Assembly (NCBI GenBank): GCA_039654915.1
Contig: CM077596.1
Span: 51,148,501 to 51,212,500, forward strand
Direction of reading: 5' to 3'
Length of the DNA stretch: 64,000 nt
Origin: Aquilaria yunnanensis
Taxonomy: Eukaryota > Streptophyta > Magnoliopsida > Malvales > Thymelaeaceae
The notes beneath the pieces are model-generated. The model made no database searches. It saw nothing but the letters and a program-made list of their open reading frames with translations, and was not told the origin of the DNA. Of the stretch, positions 22,097-35,934 are shown piece by piece. The position numbers and the translations under genes were made by a program. How positions within the stretch are numbered: position 1 is the first letter of the stretch; each line of letters starts with the position of its first letter.

Positions 22097-24955
22097 CAGC
22101 AGTTAGTAAATAAACAGTGTATGGGTTTGCTGTTGCAATCTTGTTTACTCTTGTGCAAAAGATATAGAAATTACTTGACAATCATTTATAAGTAAAACTA
22201 ACCTGTGATTTATAAGTAAAACTAACATGTTAAAGTCTTGGCTTATTAAAATGTTTGTTGAATTTACTGATTAAGGGCCAAAACTGGCATAACTGCTGCT
22301 GCATTTTGCTGTAAAATACAGTCCCACTGATGTCTAAATTAGAGTGACCTAATATAAAAATTGGTCCAAGAAGTATGAAAGTTGAACAGAAGCCAATATT
22401 AGTGTATTGAAACCTGTGGGAGCTGGTGCCTCTGTGTTTGCCCCATAAATAATATGCAAAGCTGATGTATCACTGGTGTTATAGTGTTTTGTAAGTCACT
22501 AAATAATCTAAATTTCATATATATAGCTGCTAATCAATGAATGAATTGTCATGGGGTGTAACAACGTTTTTTTTTCCCTGGAATAGTGGATATGCAATCG
22601 GACTCTGTAAAATAAGAGGTAATATTAAGTTTCATATAAGTGGTTCCATTTCTTGATGATATTTTCTTACTTAGCCGTCATTATGTGAATTTTTAGACTA
22701 GAAAACAGAAACATTGATTACCATGTGATCTGAATCTTCATTTGAACAACCATCTGATGTTGTGTCTCTCCTTTTGTCTTAAGATGAAGTGTGTCTTCGT
22801 TTGAGGCACGTGCTTGTGTATGTAACTGAGTTACTGTCTACTTATGAGGCCTGTTACCTGTGCTTATCTATGTGATTAGAGTTACTCTATCATCATGGTT
22901 CTGGCATAAGTAGAGAAGTTCCCTTCCCCATTTCTGTACAATATTGCTCAAAGTTTATGTCCAGTTTACTGAGAAATTGCTGAACTGTTTTAGGAGCATA
23001 GGAAGCAAACAAAGCATGGAAAAGAAAAGAAGAAGAAAGGCAAATGCATGATTTCTGACATACGTGTGTAAGACTAAGTGCTGTCCTTGACATTGGAGGG
23101 ACATGTTGATCAGTGTGCCAAAGTGTGGTTTCCCGGAAGATTACGTGGTTGCATTTGTGCTGTAGCATATTGTTCAAATTTCTAGTGAAATTTCATTTTG
23201 TTGTATTTCAATCCTAGCATTTGTGTCATTCTGGTGCACTTTCTAAACTTTTCTGCTTTAATTTTAGCATTCGTGTGACTAGATTCTATTTTTTACTTGA
23301 GTACATAAATGTACAGCATGAATATACGTTTGGTGTTTCTTGGTATGTTGCATATATTGTTTTGTCTGAACAAGGACAGATATTTACACTACACCCGAGC
23401 CAAAAATCTTGGTTCTGCCACTAAACTTAGAATTCTTGGTAAAACCTTGTCCAAAACTTTGGTAACAAGTTTGGAGTAGCAATTGAAAGTTGCTTGTAGA
23501 GAGAGATCGAACTTTACTTGCAAAGTAAGAAATTCTGCTATCAAACCCAATTATAGCTGAAGCTTAGTTGCATTGTGGACACATAAACTAGCGTTTCCAG
23601 TAACAAATATACAGTTCCAGTCCAACCTCTGCAAAATTAAATCAGATAAGGGTAAGTGTTCATAGAACACCCAGTAAGAGAATGACTAATACACCAGCAA
23701 ACAGTTCAGTAGCATATTGAATTAGACAGATAACAGAAACAGATCAATAGGCCTAAACCGGATAGATCAGTTCAGATATATCAATCCAGCAAGTGCCACA
23801 GATTAACAGTTCACTGATCAGATTTTTAGACATATTAGAGAGATCTCCAGGAACACCAAGCCAGACAGTACTTGGCGAAAAACATGTGCTCATAAGGCAC
23901 TTTGTTCCCCCATTTGCTTGTTTTACGGATAAACACTTGTGCTCATGAGGCACTCTGTTCCCCCATTTTGTTGTTTTATAGATAAACACTGATCATCCAG
24001 GAACAATCATGTCACAATAACAACTAAGTTCCTTGTGCAGTCATTGGGAGTTCTCTCAACCAAATGCCAGAAAATCCAGAATTAATCTGGTTTTCCACTT
24101 GATTCCAAAGGGAAGTCATTGGGAGTTCTCTCAACCAATTGATTGCTGGTAATTACACATTTTCCCCCTAAAAAGCCATGGCCATTCAATGAACCAGTGC
24201 CACATTACTCCAGTCACTTCTCTGTAAACATCCATGGAATTGATTATCCAATGCACTCAGTGTTCTTAAAGCTTATGAGTTTGTCTTTTGCAGCAATGAC
24301 AGGTAAAACAAGGTTCTGTAACCAGAAATCCACCTCAGGAACTTGTATAACAATACAGAAATGCCATGGCTCAGGACCAAGTTTCAGAATGCAAGCATGT
24401 TTCGAATACCACCCTAGAGCAAAAGCATAAGCCTAACTGAAAGTTAAAACATCAGTCAAACTTGCAACCTTGAGACTGTCTCTACAAAATTTCAATGCAA
24501 TTGCTGGTTTAACAATTTCAAAATCTAGCAGATGCAACTCCAGTTCAACAGACACAATCAGATTGATCTTCTGCAGATTGGAGTTGTTGCAATTATCTTG
24601 GACCAACTGTTGGTGACTTCCCTATAGCCTGAGTTACTTGAGATTTGTAATAAAACTTGTTTTGCAGACTCAGTTGATGCTTCCAGTTGAAAGTCAACAT
24701 ACCAGTCAAACTCCAGCAAAAGCTATTTCAGATTCAGCAGACATAACTTTCACTGTTTTTCTGAACCTACTGATGTACTTCTTTGCTTATTCAATTTATT
24801 CCCTCGTTCTGTTCATTGGTTCTGTTTAACTATCACAACACTAACCTTCACGTTGATCTCAGGTTGTCTTTCTCTATTTTCAGTTAGTTGCACAAAACCA
24901 GAAAGTTTGCATAAACACAGTACCAGCCTTTTTTCTCTATCAGAATGCTCAGCAG
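22097..24955. other. Spacer with small repeats, no recognised gene
   Basis: It contains a 120-bp dispersed repeat at about 23430-23555 (also 37520-37640), a two-copy 62-bp direct repeat at 23880-23993 (TGTGCTCATRAGGCACTYTG) and a repeated AGTCATTGGGAGTTCTCTCA at 24038 and 24114. Short open frames here are stop-bounded fragments without a recognisable family. Confidence 0.6.
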
Positions 24956-25440
24956 TTACCAAATATCAGGAGAAATATGTTTTTTGCCATATGTTGAAGC
25001 AGTGCAGAAGCCTGAGGATTCTTAAATTACTCAGAATCACCACTGACAAGTTACCAAAGTCAATCAAAAGATTGAAGCATTTAAGATATTTTGACATTTC
25101 AAGGACTCAAATTGAAAAGCTACCAAGGTCATTCACCAAACTCCAAAAACTGCAAACATTGAAGAGTGACGGGATGTTATAGTTTAAAAAAACTTCCCAG
25201 GGGGATAAAGAACTTGGTCGAAATGTCACATCTTTATCTTGAGAAAGGAGAAGCTCATGTCACATCAATTTGGAATTTCGTTATTGTTCTCACTGAAGAA
25301 TGGTCTCCTATGTCTACAAAGTCACATAGGGGATGGGTTGTCTTCCTGCAAGTGCTTGAGGAAGTTAGAGATAGCTCATCGTGGCAAGTTGAAGTTAGTT
25401 TATATGCCCGAGTTCTCTAACTTTCTAGGACATGGTTGCT
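24955..25440 (+). pseudogene. NBS-LRR relic (LRR fragment), frameshifted
   Basis: The frame from about 24958 reads YVFCHMLKQCRSLRILKLL, KLPKSIKRLKHLRYFDIS and [16 protein letters not shown]. It parallels the LRR start of the neighbouring gene ([19 protein letters not shown], 18331 onward). The frame shifts near 25170 (CYSLKKLPRGIKNLVEMSHL) and again near 25240, where SSCKCLRKLEIAHRGKLKL matches the gene's later repeat. No NB-ARC or start is attached. It looks like a truncated paralogue that lost most LRRs. Confidence 0.8.
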
Positions 25441-28400
25441 TCTTCCCATAAAACTCAAATCACATAAACAGATTGCCTTTTCATACATGCACTTTCAGTG
25501 CAAGCTCCTTACTTTAACCTGATTAAATATATGCTTTTGCTCTAAATTCATTTCTGACTCTTAATCGAATCAGTTATTTGGTGTTGTAGTTAGGCCTTTG
25601 GTCGACAGTTCTGATATTAGGTCATTACTATTTACATGCCACACCTTCCCAGCCTACTCAAACTAGTAAATATATCCTGGTTGGAACCTTGTTTGGTTCT
25701 TCCAGCGACTTCTTGTTAGTTCCTATTATAAAATTTGGGATGTATGATTATTAAGGGCAGTTTCCCAGAAGATGACGTGCTTGCATTTGTCGAGTTTCAA
25801 GTGAAATTTCTTTTTTTTTTTTAATTCTGCCCAAACTTTAAGATTCGGTACGCTTTGTAAACTTTGTTGTGTTTTTTTATAGCGTTCACATGATCGGGTT
25901 CTCTTGTATTTGTTAAGTGTAAATATGTAAGACTTACTCCTAGGGATCAATTATCTTGTATATTTTCCTTGGAATGGAATCTGACTTGTTCTGGTCTTTA
26001 GTTTCTCCAAATCAGACCTCAACGCTCTGGTTAATCTCTCAGATGTGACCTTCATCAATTTTAAAACTTTGGATACTCAATTGAATATTCAATGTAAGAT
26101 TAGGGGCTTTAAAAGAAATTAATCCCTAGATAATAAGGGATTGGGGGTTAAATGCAACCGTGGTCCACAACCTTCAATTGTTATCCCATTTTTATCCCTA
26201 ACGTCCACTTTTATCCCTAACAGTTTCAAAATCTAGTAGATTTTGGACTTCTGGAATATTTATGCATTATACTAGTGTTTGTTCTTGATTTTGAAGTGCT
26301 AGCGGAAGACTTGTGATGTATGTTCAAGGACCCAGTGGACAGATATGAAAATCAGAGCAATTTGGGTGCTAGATGTTCCAGATTGTAAATAGTGTGTGTG
26401 CAAGTTGATTCCTGGTCAGAATCAAGTCAGCGTTGTGTGGCAAGCATGTAAAACCTGGTGTTTTCTAGAGCATTGTGGTTGATCAGTTGCACACTAAACG
26501 TTGGTTGGTCGTCGAAATCATAAAAAATAATTCTGGTTGTATTAATAATTCAGAATAATTAATTTATACTATAGTAGTGAAAACCAGGTTGAATTCTAAG
26601 AAAAATTTTTTACTAAAAGCTTCACATTAGAAAACTGAAATAAAAGATTGAGGGTTTTCTTGTATCGAATGCTGAAATAAATTAACTGTAGCATTAAAAT
26701 AAAATTAAATATTACTAAAAATGCTCAGTTCATGGTTAATTATCCATTCCAGTTACGCAGTTGATTATCAAACAAAAATAATTCTTTAATTCAAGCAAAT
26801 ACACTGGATTATCTTTAAAGCTAAAAAGAACAAAGAAAATTCAGCAGTAAAATTAACCAGAAAAAATTTCAAATTAATTTTTTAATTTTGAGTAACCAGA
26901 TATTGAAAAGCAATTTCTAATCAACTCAAAATTAGGATTAAGAACAATGAACTAAAAAGTTTATTTTAGGCAACAATCCAAAAGCTTGAACAATTTAATC
27001 TGTCTTACTTCTCCTGTTTGAACTAACCAGAAATTAAAATAATTTCCAGTCAATTCACTTACTTTTAAATTGAATTCTTTCTACCCAAGTGGTTGAAAGA
27101 AAACCAAGCAAATTTGTAATTACGGAACCAATTCAACAAGCGAGAATAGAAAATTTAATTATAATAAATTTGAACTACAAAGAAGTAAATAATCGAATTT
27201 GAAAAAAAATTTAACAAGAAAAATCAATCATCATAATTAGTGTTGACGATAAAAATCATCCTTAAAACCGAACCAAAAAATTACTCAACTCATGTTTGAC
27301 ATAAAAAGCACAAGAAAATAAAAAGGGAGAAACCTAAAATTTGCTCTATTCTATGCGTTCTCTCCATGCTCCTTTTATTGTCACAAAATTCCATATCCTC
27401 CGGGGAACAAAGCGCACAAAAAAACATAGGATCTGGGCTGACCAAACACCTCCAAGTTAAGTTGAATTTTAGCTTTCCCGTGATTGGCTAAGAAGTCCAC
27501 ATAAATTTGGAATTGCCCGGCCCACTCGTTGCCTCTGACAGACATTTCATCGAACAGCTCCTGCGCCACATATTTTGGGAGCTAGCTATGCCAACTTCTT
27601 GCTCAGCTTCCAAAATTCATCCTTCTCCAACAACGACTCTCTCTCTTTTCACTAATTCACCTGATATCGTGAGAGAAAACCCCTTAATTATCACTAGCCA
27701 AACAGAACAATGAAGGTGCCGGCTGCCTTTGTGAGATGGTGTGCGAATCTGACTTCCAAATCAAGTACGGTGCAACAAATTGCTGGTTTTATTTCGACTG
27801 GAAGCAGCAAATTGGCATGAGAGAATCAAAAGAATTGAGTTAGTAGCCACACTGGGGAAGCTCCACGCATGAAAAAGAAACTGGTGCTTAAGAGGCAAAG
27901 TAGGATTTTGTCTCTTCCCTTGGTCCAAAACGGCAGCGTCCCTTTGCTTCTTCTAAAAGAAAATTGGACTTAAATCCACTAGAAAGTCCTCCACGTGCAA
28001 GGCATAAACTCGCTGGTGCCAAGTAGCGAAAAAAATGCAATAATTTCCTTGGAGCGCAAAAAGGCTACATTTTCTTTATTCCCTTCAAAACAAAAGAAAT
28101 AGTAATAAAATTGTTAATGGTCTTATCAACTTAATATATTAGAATAAAAGCTAAGGAAATTGTGGAATAAATACATATAAATTATAAACTCATCAAAGGT
28201 TTTAGAGCTTTTGTGAATTGTGAAAATGTGATTTATTTGCATTTTAATTAATGAGTGTTTGCTGTTGTATTAGTGCCTTAGGTTCTCTTCTTGAGTTCGT
28301 TAGAACTCACCCTTTAGTTGACCAACTTTAGTTGACCAACTTTTTCAGGGGAAAGAGCAATAGCAGTAGCTTTGTTAAGTGTTGTGGTTTTATATTTTGA

Positions 28401-30110
28401 GAAGGTAGGCTGACTACTTTGTTTATTGTTGTTAATGCATCACTGGTCTGCAGGATCATTGAACTGAATTTCTAAGTTTTGTGGGTGTAGTGAAACCTGT
28501 TGTGAAGTGCTAGTAGCTGACAAGGTTGTGGCACTGTAGAACGACAGAGCTAGAATGAGCCTCTGACCATAATCAAGAGTGCTTAAGTGGCTTCTCTGGT
28601 TTTGTTAGCAGATTAGACTGCCGAATCTGTCATACCTAGTGTGTAATGTGTGTTTTGTGTGATTATGTGTATAAAGTGCAGTTGGAAAGTCTTGAGACCC
28701 TGTAATTGTATGACTGTTTCCAAAGTGCTCCTGTAATGAACAGGTAGTTCAGACCTTTGAAACAGCATAGTTTAAATTTTTGTGCTATTCGTACCAATTG
28801 AATATTCCAGCAAAATTCTATCAGAATTTGGTTTGTACAGGGATTGCATCTTTGAAATAGCATAGTTTGACTGTAGTTTGACTTTTTGCTTGGGAACTTG
28901 TTTTGATCTGTAATTTTGGGAGTGTGTTTTAGTTCATAGTTGTGATCTGTTGGTATCAATTGTGCTGCAAAAGAAGGGTTTTACATGTGAAAAAGCATTA
29001 TTTCAGTCTCCTGCAGAAACAAGTTCACTATGGGATTGTTTGACTTCCCCATTGACTTTTTGATTGAGATTTCATTTGGAGCTGAAACTTTATGGTATTG
29101 TTACTGAACATATTTGGGTTGTGTTTGAAGTGCTTTTGCTGCCATAGAGCCGGTTTATGAGGAGAAATTCAGCATTTTTTGTTGCTGCAGTTTTTTTACA
29201 GAACTTGTGGTTTTGGGTGTCCAAAATGATTTTATGATCTGAGTTCCTATTTTTAAACAAATTAGCAAGTTTGTTTCGGTATTACACTTACGATTGCAAG
29301 GCTTGAAAGTGCTAAGAAAAGATGGTGTAAATTTTTCCTCTTCAAACCTGAACTACTAGTTTTAATTTACCTGTATAAATTTATCAGATTTTGGTTTCAG
29401 TGGTCAAATTCTATTCCATGGAAGTTGGACTCGTTTCTTTTGTTTACATAGCATGTTTTTCTGGTTTTGTGATTTGTTGGCCATGTTTTCCAGTTAGAAT
29501 AGTGAGATTATGTATGAAAATACCATGGACTTCAGTCCACTACATCAGATTCAGATTGCAAACCACTCGTTTCTTTAACAATGCACAAGACAACATTTCA
29601 GAAAACTTGGGAAAGCAGCCCAACCTTTTTAAAACCAGTAAGCCAAAAACAAATAACTCAGTTCCAAAATCTGATTTTATGGCTTGAGCAAGTCCATAAT
29701 TTGAAAACATACATGTCCGCAGAAGTTCTACTTCAAAGCCCTTTCCAAAGTCAAAGTCAACTCCAAATTCAATGTTTGCAAACCAAAACTAGTATTCAAA
29801 ATTTTCCAGCATTTTGCAAACTTAACAGACAAACTCAGACATACAAACCTTGCAGACCATAATTCTTGAACCAATTGGTGCATAATTTCACCTGAGTTTT
29901 CCTGGAACTCACCAACGTTCCTGGCTAAAACAGTTTATTTATTCAGAAATTCTGAACTTCAGTATTTGAAACATCACAATGCACCAGTAGGTTCAGTAGT
30001 TTGTAAACCAGTTTAAACCAGACTAGTTATTCTACTGCACGGTCTTCATTAACAAGTTACAAACACCATTTTCAATCTGTTTGACCTGAAAACAGAAGCA
30101 ACATTTTAGA
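25441..30110. other. Spacer, no recognised gene
   Basis: AT-rich, with many stops in all frames. The segment 26095-28100 has a different texture (long A/T runs, then a more balanced 27300-28000) and could be a decayed transposon, but I found no termini, primer site or protein match. A short direct repeat TTTAGTTGACCAAC occurs twice at 28312-28341. Confidence 0.5.
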
Positions 30111-30129
30111 CACTACAAGAAAAACCGAA

Positions 30130-32930
30130 TTTAGCGACGGCTTAATTAGCGACGGCAAAAAACCGTCGCTAATTAGCGACGGTTAATAGTCGGTAATATT
30201 CCGGTGAGACTTTAGCAACGGCTGCTAGTCGCTAAATTTTAGTGACGGTTTACCGTCGCTAAATTAGTGACGGTTATGCGTCACTAAATTTAGCGACGCA
30301 TAACCGTCGCTAAATTAGTGACGGTTATGCGTCGCTAACATTAGTGACGGCTTACCGTCGCTAATTTAGTGACGGTTATGCGTCACTAAATTTAGTGACG
30401 CATAACCGTCACTAATTTAGCGACGGTTATGCGTCGCTAAATTAATTTAGCGAAGGTTATGCGTCACTAAATTTAGCGACGCATAACCGTCGCTAATTAG
30501 CGACGGTTATGCGTCGCTAACATTATAATTGTATAATTATAATTTTTAATTTGATTAATTAAGTAATTAAAAAATCTATTTTACACATAATCTATTTTTT
30601 GAGTAATTAACAAATAATCTATTTTACACATTTTATTTTACTTATTGTTTATGTTAAATCTAGTGCAATAGAACTAGTTACCGTTTTATATGTCACTTAT
30701 TTAAATGTATAATTATAATTTGTAATTTGATTAATTCAGCATACATATCTCTAAACATTTTTTTAGTAATTAATAAATAATCTATTTAATGAAAATTAAA
30801 TTAACGGGTTATTAGTTTATTGTCACATGAGGCTTAATCATTTATTATTATTTTATAATATTACTGTGGCAAGGTTAACTTAAGACAAGTAGCGACGGCT
30901 GTTAGTCGCTAAATTTTAGTGCCGGTTTACCGTCGCTAAATTAGTGACGGTTATGCGTCACTAACTTTAGCGACGCATAACCGTCGCTAAATTAGCGACG
31001 GTTATGCGTCGCTAACATTAGCGATGCATAACCGTCACTAATTTAACGACGGTTATGCGTCACTAAATTTAGCGAAGCATAACCGTCGCTAATTTAGTGA
31101 CGGTTATGCGTCGCTAACATTATAATTGTATAATTATAATTTTTAATTTGATTAATTAAGTAATTAACAAATCTATTTTACACATAATCTATTTTTTGAG
31201 TAATTAACAAATAATCTATTTTACACATTTTATTTTACTTATTGTTTATGTTAAATCTAGTGCAATAGAACTAGTTATCGTTTTATATGTCACTTATTTA
31301 AATGTATAATTATAATTTGTAATCTGATTAATTCAGCATACATATCTCTAAATATTTTTTTAGTAATTAATAAATAATCTATTTAATGAAAATTAAATTA
31401 ACGGGTTATTAGTTTATTGTCACATGAGGCTTAATCATTTATTATTATTTTATAATATTACTGTGGCAAGGTTAACTTAAGACAAGTAGCGACGGCTGTT
31501 AGTCGCTAAATTTTAGTGACGATTTACCGTCGCTAAATTAGTGACGGTTATGCGTCACTAACTTTAGCGACGCATAACCGTCGCTAAATTAGTGACGGTT
31601 ATGCGTCGCTAACATTATAATTGTATAATTATAATTTTTAATTTGATTAATTAAGTAATTAACAAATCTATTTTACACATAATCTATTTTTTAAGTAATT
31701 AACAAATAATCTATTTTACACATTTTATTTTACTTATTGTTTATGTTAAATCTAGTGCAATAGAACTAGTTATCGTTTTATATGTCACTTATTTAAATGT
31801 ATAATTATAATTTGTAATCTGATTAATTCAGCATACATATCTCTAAATATTTTTTTAGTAATTAATAAATAATCTATTTAATGAAAATTAAATTAACGGG
31901 TTATTAGTTTATTGTCACATGAGGCTTAATCATTTATTATTATTTTATAATATTACTATGGCAAGGTTAATTTAAGACAAGTAGCGACGGCTGTTAGTCG
32001 CTAAATTTTAGTGATGGTTATGCGTCACTAACTTTAGCGACGCATAACCGTCGCTAAATTAGTGACGGTTATGCGTCGCTAATGTTAGCGATGCATAACC
32101 GTCACTAATTTAGCGACAATTATGCGTCACTAAATTTAGCGACGCGTCGCTAACATTATAATTGTATAATTATAATTTTTAATTTGATTAATTAAGTAAT
32201 TAACAAATCTATTTTACACATAATCTATTTTTTGAGTAATTAACAAATAATCTATTTTACACATTTTATTTTACTTATTGTTTATGTTAAATCTAGTGCA
32301 ATAGAACTAGTTATCGTTTTATATGTCACTTGTTTAATTGTATAATTATAATTTGTAATTTGATTAATTCAGCATACATATCTCTAAACATTTTTTTAGT
32401 AATTAATAAATAATCTATTTAATGAAAATTAAATTAACGGGTTGTTAGTTTATTGTCACGTGAGGCTTAATCATTTATTATTATTTTATAATATTACTGT
32501 GGCAAGGTTAACTTAAGACAAGTAGCGACGGCTGTTAGTAGCTAAATTTTAGCGACGCATAACCATCGCTAAATTAGTGACGGTTATGCGTCGCTAACAT
32601 TAGCGACGCATAACCGTCACTAAATTAGTGATGGTTATGCGTCACTAAATTTAGCAACGCATAACCGTCGCTAATTTAGTGACGGTTATGCGTCGCTAAC
32701 ATTATAATTGTATAATTATAATTTGTAATTTGATTAATTAAACATACAAATCTCTAAATATTGTTTGAGTAATTAACAAATAATCTATTTTACATATTTT
32801 ATTTTACTTATTGTTTATGTTAATATTTTATCATTTCATTGTGACCTAATATTACTGAAAATAGGTTAATCTGTTAAGAACTAGTGACAGCCAGAAGTCG
32901 CTAGTTTAAGCGACGGCTAGAAGTCGCTAT
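30130..32930. repeat. Left subterminal array: GCGACGG palindromes in 0.5-0.6-kb tandem units
   Basis: A unit consisting of an AT-rich block (CATTATAATTGTATAATTAT ... CACATGAGGCTTAATCATTT ... GGCAAGGTTAACTTAAGACA) plus a cluster of GCGACGGTTATGCGTCGC palindromes starts at 30521, 31118, 31613, 32154 and 32700. The fifth copy is shortened. Spacings are 597, 495, 541 and 546 bp; most of the difference is in the number of palindromes. Confidence 0.93.
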
Positions 32931-32934
32931 GTCT

Positions 32935-35690
32935 TTTATTTCTAAGTCATCGCGTCTTCTCTCCTCTCCAGACGCACTCTCAGATTTCTAAGCCTCTGCG
33001 TCTGCTGCTCTGCTGGAAGTCTGCTCCGCCTCCGTCGATTCGAACACAACCCGCAGCCGCCGTCCCCCCCGCCTGTCCTGCTCGGCCGCCTCCGCCTTCC
33101 TACCTCCGTCGCACTCTCACCGTCACGAGTGAAAGCAGCGGACCTCACGCACGCCAAATGGTCGAAACCACCGCCACAGGCCGCCATTCGCCACCACCAG
33201 CTCGTCGAACCTTCTTACCAGCAGCTGACGAGTCACAGCAAGGGTACAAGACGGAGTAACTAACTGAAACTGTAAGTTTCAAATATATAATTGAAATTTA
33301 GGTTTAGGGAAAATCGGTTATCGCCCCAGACCCAGAAAATTCGATTCCAATGTATGATTAAATTTGGATTTGGTTGAATTTGGCCATTTGATTGGATTTT
33401 TTTGAGATGTCTGCTACCTGGTGCTGACTTTTTTAGCCCAAAAATTTTGAGGAAAACAGATGGCCGATATTCATTCTCAAGATTTTTGACATCTGGTGGC
33501 AATTCATCCTTATCTGCCTCCCATTATAGAGCTGGCAGAATGTGCAACCGTGAATGCCTCCCATTATCTGCCTCCCATTATAGAGCTGGCAGACATGGCT
33601 ATTTAGTTTTTTGGCCTCTTCATTTTCTCTGTTCCAAGTAACTGGATTTAGAAAGGAAAATGATTCTCCATTCCCATTGTAAATATGTCCTACAGTCCTT
33701 CATATTCATGCATTTTATCTTGTTTTAACTGAGTTACTGACTACTGAATTGGCTGCCTGGACGTGTTTGCAGTCTGAAGTCGAAATCAACAAAGTAACAA
33801 TAGAGAAACCAATAATATTCATTGGAAGTTCTAAAGGAATTGTCTAATGCATGTTATGAAGTTTGTGCTTTTAAGAAAGAGGAACTGGCTGAATTACTGT
33901 ATTTGTACCACAATCAAGTTGATGTGCTGGTATAGTGATCGTCATCCATTATGTGCATCACTCTCATCCCTATTTGTTTACATCAAACTGCTTTCCACTG
34001 CATTTTTTGGTCTGCATCTGAAAGTCACAATGCCGGCCGTTGTTAGTGTTTCCTCTGCCTCAGTGATCTAAGAAAACTTTGCTTCTGCTTGTTTGTTTTT
34101 CAGGAATGTTTAGAGTAAAACTGGAACGGCTGAGCACCAAGTTAAAACTGGCAAGGCATCTGAAGGCCGTCGCTGAACAAATCTTGAAGGTACTGAAAAC
34201 TCTATGATCCTTGTGTGCATGGTTGTGTTTCTCTATTTTGTAACCATATTCTGTATAACTCCTCCGCGGACTGTTGATAGCTTTTTGTGATTTGTTGTCA
34301 ACTATCAGCCTCTATGCAGATGGAGTTAGTCTATATTCTATACTGGAGGCCTGTGATATACGTTCCCTCTAGGCTTAGCATTTGGTCATCCAAAATGAAT
34401 AAATTTCCTCTTCAGTTGTTCATGTGGATGTGTGTTCAAGTCTCATATCATTCTAAGTTTTCAGAAGTAGGTGCATAAAAAGATCTATACCAAACCTTTA
34501 TCTTTATCCAAGGAGAAAAAAATAAATAAATAGAGACATGTTTGATTTATTTCCTCGAATTTCTGTTGCAGAAGTAATTAATCTTAAACAGCTGCTTATT
34601 CTTTGTTATATTTTGTGTGATGAAGAACTGTATCGGTTCACTGTATCTTATATGTTGGTTGGGGTTGTCATTTGCTCCCATGCTTCTTTAGAAATAACTC
34701 TTGATAAATTCAAATCAATTCAACAGAGCCTTAATATTAAGCCTGTTGAACGCCAACACACAGGTTTTTTTTCCTTTGTCCTACTCTACTTAAGTTGAGG
34801 TATCAGCTAAAACTTTTCTCTAAATATGAAGAAAATTACTTGATTGATTAACATCAGTCGTGAGCTGTGAGCGAGTAATGTGTGTTTTTTTTTTAAATTT
34901 ATTATTCCTACTTTATATTATTGTTGTTCTATATCAATCTATTGAATTTTGTGAATTATTGCTGTAGAAGTAAGATCTGCTAAGGATGCTGAAAGCTTTT
35001 TCCTAAAGCAGGAACTAGGGAAAAAGAGAAAGCTGCCGAAATACCAGGTGAACTCCCTTTTAGATATATTTCTTTGATAAATAAACAAGCCCTGGGATTT
35101 ATATCAGTTCTTATATTCTGTGCAACTGGCATACTCTTGAGGAAGCTTGCGGTATGGTTCTGTTAAGCATGATAATATCAAATTTGTTTGTGATGATTTT
35201 GCCATAGTATGGTATGACGTTGATTCGGTTCCATTTTCTGGTTTCATACTGATTTATAGAAATTGATTAATTGAATAATTTCATCGAAGTTATGAAATAT
35301 TTCTTTTTCATCCAGAAAATGAGTAAATGTTTCTTGTCCTGCTGACACACTTGCTTCAAATTGATGGTAAAACAGCATGAGATGTTTGATTTTCAGTTGT
35401 GCCTTAGTTCATATATTTCTACTGTCTTTTCATCCATTGACGATTGAATTATGTTGTCTGCATGTAGGGACAGTCAACAAGAAGTTCTAGAGATGAATTA
35501 TGTGCTAAACATATTACATTCAGGGATAGCATTTAAGAAATCAGACATTTTATGTTTGAAGAGAGCTTCCAAGATCAGATGGCATCCTTATGGAAAGCAA
35601 GTGGGAAGACTCCACCAGTTGCACCAGAATCTGATGGTTAGGTACTATTCGTCACCAAACTGGGTGACATTAGGATAATATTGTCTCACA
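32935..35690 (+). other. Exon-like cargo inside the CACTA element, unidentified
   Basis: A GC-rich stretch (32945-33240) abruptly follows the repeats and looks like a 5' leader. Further on, short segments bounded by AG/GT signals have coding texture, e.g. 34106-34189 (MFRVKLERLSTKLKLARHLK), 34968-35048 (EVRSAKDAESFFLKQELGKK) and 35467-35645. The reading frame does not continue cleanly between them, and the last contains stops in one frame. I do not recognise the protein. It may be a captured gene fragment or a remnant of an element gene. Confidence 0.4.
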
Positions 35691-35934
35691 TGTACTTGTA
35701 TTACTATTATTAAGATTGTACATTTGTGAAAATACATTCTGATACTGTATGCGTGTGTATGTGTAAAATATTTCAATTTAATGGGAATAACTTATGTTTA
35801 TGATTTTCGGAAGTGTATAGTATTACTTTGGATTAATGGGAACTAGTTCTGTTTCTGGTTGTTGGAGTTGTATGGAATAGATGCGTATGGTGGAGGTTTG
35901 GTAACGAAATTGTGCTGGACAGGAGTTTTTGAAG

